A stretch of 7,647 nt of DNA from Pseudomonadota bacterium. GTDB lineage: Bacteria; Pseudomonadota; Alphaproteobacteria; Rhizobiales; Xanthobacteraceae. Below the pieces are notes generated by a model that was not told where the DNA came from, did no database searches, and worked only from the letters and a program-made list of their open reading frames with translations. Shown one piece after another: positions 5,971 through 7,647 of the stretch; position 1 is the stretch's first letter, and each line of letters begins with the position of its first letter. The DNA lies in assembly GCA_023391175.1 (NCBI GenBank), contig JAEWBL010000502.1:1-7647 (forward strand), written 5' to 3'. The position numbers and the translations under genes were made by a program.

Positions 5971-6984
5971 CTATTCCGCGCCCTTGAACACCTGGGTGGC
6001 CACCGCGTTCAGCGACTTCTGGACGGCGTTCACCTCGGCATCGAGGGCATCGCCGGTGAGGTCGTCCACCAGCACGCCGTTCTCGGCCGCGAAGGTCTTG
6101 AAGCGCGGGTCCTGGATGGACTTGCGGAACGCCTCGACCAGCGTCTTGCGCACCTCCGGCGGCATCTTCGCCGGGCCGACGATATAGGCCATCTGCACCA
6201 CCGGGCCGTAGGGGAAGACGTCGAAGCCCTTCTCCTTCATGGTCGGCACGTCGGGGAAGACGGTGAGGCGCTGGTTGTCGAAGATGGCGATGGGCTTCAC
6301 CTGCCCCGCCTTGATCTGCGCGATGCTCTCGGAGGGCTTCAGCACCGCCGCGTCGATCTGGCCGCCGGCGAGATCGGTGATGACCTTGGCGCCGCCCGGA
6401 TAGGGCACGTTCACATAGTCCACGCCCGCCGCCTTGGCGGTCATGGTCGCGAAGATGTGGTTGATGTTGTAGCTGCCCGGCGTGCCGATGGTGATCTTGC
6501 CGGGATTGGCCTTCATCTGGGCGACGAAGGCGTCCACGTCCTTCGCCCCGTCCGTCTTCACCAGCAGCATCAAGGGATCGCTGGACACGCGGGCGATGCC
6601 CGCGAACTGGTCGTTGCGCAGCGGCGTCTTGTTCTGGGCGATCATGGAGAGGGTGGACGAGGTGCCCATGCCCAGCGTGTAGCCGTCCGGATTGGCGCTG
6701 GCGACGCGGCCCATGCCGATGGTGCCGGTGCCGCCGGGCACGTTGTCCACGATGATGCGCACGCCGTTTTCGGCGAGGATCGGCGCCAGCACGCGCGCGG
6801 CGATGTCGTTGGAGCCGCCCGCGTTCCACGGAACGATGAGGCGCACCTCGCGGCTCGGGAACTTGTCCTGGGCAGTGGCGCTCCCGGCTGACGCGAGGAG
6901 GACCGCCCCCAAAGTCGCTGCGAGCCCGAAGGCTGGGGCCAGGGCCGGGGCAAAGCCCCGGGCGAGGGCAAGGCTGTGCTTCAT
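5971..6984 (-). CDS. Bug/TctC-family periplasmic tripartite tricarboxylate (TTT) transporter binding protein
   Basis: A 337-residue secreted solute receptor of the Bug family, which binds carboxylates and related small molecules in the periplasm for TctA-TctB membrane proteins. A Sec-type signal peptide is clear: MKHSLALARG start, hydrophobic core to about residue 33, and cleavage probably after ATA at 38. Family motifs are VRLIVPWNAGGSND (47-60), NVPGGTGTIGMGRV (81-94), ANPDGYTLGMG (97-107), TPGSYNINHI (168-177), VPYPGGAKVITDLAGGQID (193-211) and FPDVPTMKEKGF (243-254). I chose ATG 6984 because the signal peptide starts there and GGGAG lies 8 bases upstream; the open frame continues upstream only across the promoter region and antisense to the regulator. 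It is the first gene of the leftward operon, with a strong candidate promoter and palindromic operator just upstream. No tctA or tctB gene is visible. The ligand is unknown, presumably the operon's substrate. Confidence 0.94.
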   Translation of the reverse strand: MKHSLALARGFAPALAPAFGLAATLGAVLLASAGSATAQDKFPSREVRLIVPWNAGGSNDIAARVLAPILAENGVRIIVDNVPGGTGTIGMGRVASANPDGYTLGMGTSSTLSMIAQNKTPLRNDQFAGIARVSSDPLMLLVKTDGAKDVDAFVAQMKANPGKITIGTPGSYNINHIFATMTAKAAGVDYVNVPYPGGAKVITDLAGGQIDAAVLKPSESIAQIKAGQVKPIAIFDNQRLTVFPDVPTMKEKGFDVFPYGPVVQMAYIVGPAKMPPEVRKTLVEAFRKSIQDPRFKTFAAENGVLVDDLTGDALDAEVNAVQKSLNAVATQVFKGAE

Positions 6985-7002
6985 TGGCGCGTCTCCCTTT
7001 TG

Positions 7003-7030
7003 TTGTTTGTTATAACAAACGACATATAAG
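7003..7030 (+). promoter_or_regulatory. Candidate promoter of the GntR regulator gene
   Basis: Reading rightward, TTGTTT (7003-7008) and TATAAG (7025-7030) are separated by 16 bases. This would start transcription near 7037, about 33 bases before the ATG. The -35 is only a partial match, so the call rests mainly on the -10 and its place in the divergent spacer. The palindrome overlaps the -35 end and spacer. Confidence 0.45.
7005..7020. promoter_or_regulatory. Perfect 16-bp palindrome, candidate GntR operator
   Basis: GTTTGTTATAACAAAC is identical to its own reverse complement over 16 bases and stands out as AT-rich in a GC-rich window. It lies in the spacer between the divergent regulator and binding-protein genes. 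FCD-type GntR dimers typically bind short palindromes of this kind in such spacers. It covers the candidate -10 of the leftward promoter and falls largely between the -35 and -10 of the rightward one, so one bound dimer could repress the operon and the regulator itself. The palindrome is seen; its binding partner is inferred. Confidence 0.75.
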
Positions 7031-7041
7031 CTGCTTGTCAA
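7012..7041 (-). promoter_or_regulatory. Candidate sigma-70 promoter of the leftward catabolic operon
   Basis: Reading leftward, a perfect -35 TTGACA (7041-7036) is followed after 18 bases by TGTTAT (7017-7012), four of six matches to TATAAT. A start near 7005 would give a leader of about 20 bases that carries the GGGAG ribosome site of the binding-protein gene. The -10 lies within the palindromic operator. Confidence 0.6.
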
Positions 7042-7069
7042 CGCGCTTTTCCAGTGCTCCCCTTGGAAG

Positions 7070-7647
7070 ATGGACACGAACGCGACCGTCGCCGACCGCA
7101 ACCTCTCCCGGCTCTCCCGCGAGCCCTTGTGGGATCGCGCCCATGCGCAGCTTCGCGAGGCGCTGCTCGCCGGGCGTTTCGAGCCGGGCAGCGCGCTGGT
7201 CTTGCGCCAACTGGCGGAGACGTTCGGCACGTCCATCACCCCAGTGCGCGATGCCATCGCCCGGCTCGTGGCGCAGGGGGTGCTGGAACAGGGGCCGCGG
7301 AATTCCGCGCTGGTGCCGGACCTGCGCAGGAGCGCACTGGTCGACATCACCATGGTCCGCTGCGAGCTGGAAGGCCGCGCCACCCGCGAGGCGGCCGCGA
7401 AGGCGAGCCCGGCCGACATCGACGCGCTGGACGCCCTGCTTGCGGACATGCGGGGCATGATCGCCCGGCGGGCGCTTGACGCCTATCTCGACGTCCACCG
7501 CCGCTTCCATTTCGGCATCTATGCGCTGGCCGGCATCCCTATTCTAAACGAGATGATCGAGAATCTCTGGCTCCGCTGCGGGCCGATCCTGTCCTTCGTG
7601 GTGCCCGAATATGTGGTGCTGCTGAAAGGCACGGACCATCACCAGGC
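7070..7647 (+). CDS. GntR-family transcriptional regulator, FadR/FCD type, 3' partial
   Basis: The reading frame is open from ATG 7070 to the window edge (192 residues visible), so the stop lies beyond. Residues about 20-85 form a GntR winged helix-turn-helix: PLWDRAHAQLREALLAGRFEPGS, LRQLAETFGTSITPVRDAIARL and a wing ending near GPRNSALVPDL. Residues about 90 onward match the all-helical FCD ligand domain: VRCELEGRATREAA, then a helix with HRRFHFGIYALAG (143-155). H147 is a likely metal or ligand residue; the position often held by Asp or Asn four residues earlier is H143. Such proteins usually repress an adjacent catabolic operon and release DNA when a carboxylate binds. It is divergent from the binding-protein gene, sharing an 85-base spacer with a palindrome. 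The only Shine-Dalgarno-like GGAAG touches the ATG with no spacer; no in-frame ATG or GTG lies upstream before a TAA at 7013. A TTG at codon 20 is a weaker alternative start. Confidence 0.92.
   Translation, partial: MDTNATVADRNLSRLSREPLWDRAHAQLREALLAGRFEPGSALVLRQLAETFGTSITPVRDAIARLVAQGVLEQGPRNSALVPDLRRSALVDITMVRCELEGRATREAAAKASPADIDALDALLADMRGMIARRALDAYLDVHRRFHFGIYALAGIPILNEMIENLWLRCGPILSFVVPEYVVLLKGTDHHQ

Noticed and set aside
3123..5987. A very long open frame (954 codons) on the + strand opposite three enzyme genes
   Set aside because: It is antisense to three genes with intact catalytic motifs, its product is rich in His, Arg, Ala and Gly with no recognisable domain, and stop codons are rare by chance in such GC-rich DNA.
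6985..7458. Upstream extension of the binding-protein frame to 7458
   Set aside because: It would bury the signal peptide, cross the promoter and palindrome, and run antisense to the regulator.
7054..7479. Open frame of 141 codons on the + strand overlapping the regulator
   Set aside because: Arg-rich product without a domain; the frame from 7070 encodes a clear GntR winged helix and FCD domain.

Overview
The window is high-GC DNA (about two-thirds G+C by eye) with almost every base inside a gene. The codon use, the gene families (TRAP transporter, Bug-type binding protein, enolase-superfamily acid-sugar enzymes, FadR-type GntR regulator) and the tight operon spacing suggest a metabolically versatile proteobacterium. 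An alphaproteobacterium of the Hyphomicrobiales type (Xanthobacteraceae-like) is my best guess; this is inference, since no marker gene is present.

Layout. Bases 2-1705 (+) hold the 3' part of a fused DctQ-DctM TRAP transporter membrane gene that enters from the left. It converges, with a 12-base gap, on a five-gene leftward block: Bug/TctC-type periplasmic binding protein (5971-6984), enolase-superfamily enzyme 2 (4755-5897), fumarylacetoacetate-hydrolase-family protein (3849-4751), D-2-hydroxyacid dehydrogenase (2891-3859) and enolase-superfamily enzyme 1 (1718-2857). At the right end a GntR/FCD regulator (7070 to the window edge, 3' partial) is divergent from the block. The 85-base divergent spacer carries a perfect 16-bp palindrome, GTTTGTTATAACAAAC, placed to control both promoters.

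How the parts may fit. The gene set looks like a catabolic locus for a hydroxylated carboxylic acid such as a sugar acid. The solute is bound or imported by TRAP and/or Bug-type systems. It is then epimerised or dehydrated by two different mandelate-racemase-type enzymes, oxidised or reduced by an NAD(P)-dependent dehydrogenase, and cleaved by a metal-dependent FAH-fold hydrolase. A GntR regulator probably senses an intermediate. The arrangement recalls the non-phosphorylated 2,4-diketo-3-deoxy sugar acid route (dehydratase, dehydrogenase, FAH-family hydrolase), but the dehydrogenase here is of the D-2-hydroxyacid type. The substrate cannot be read from the sequence.

The points most worth a second look are altered catalytic positions in three enzymes (KxR for KxK in enolase enzyme 1, Glu to His in the dehydrogenase, His to Ala in the FAH protein), a pair of mutually exclusive hairpins between the binding-protein gene and the enzyme genes, and the shared palindromic operator. 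I saw no tRNA, rRNA, CRISPR array, insertion sequence or phage gene, and no clear sign of a wholly new system; this is an uncharacterised-substrate catabolic operon.
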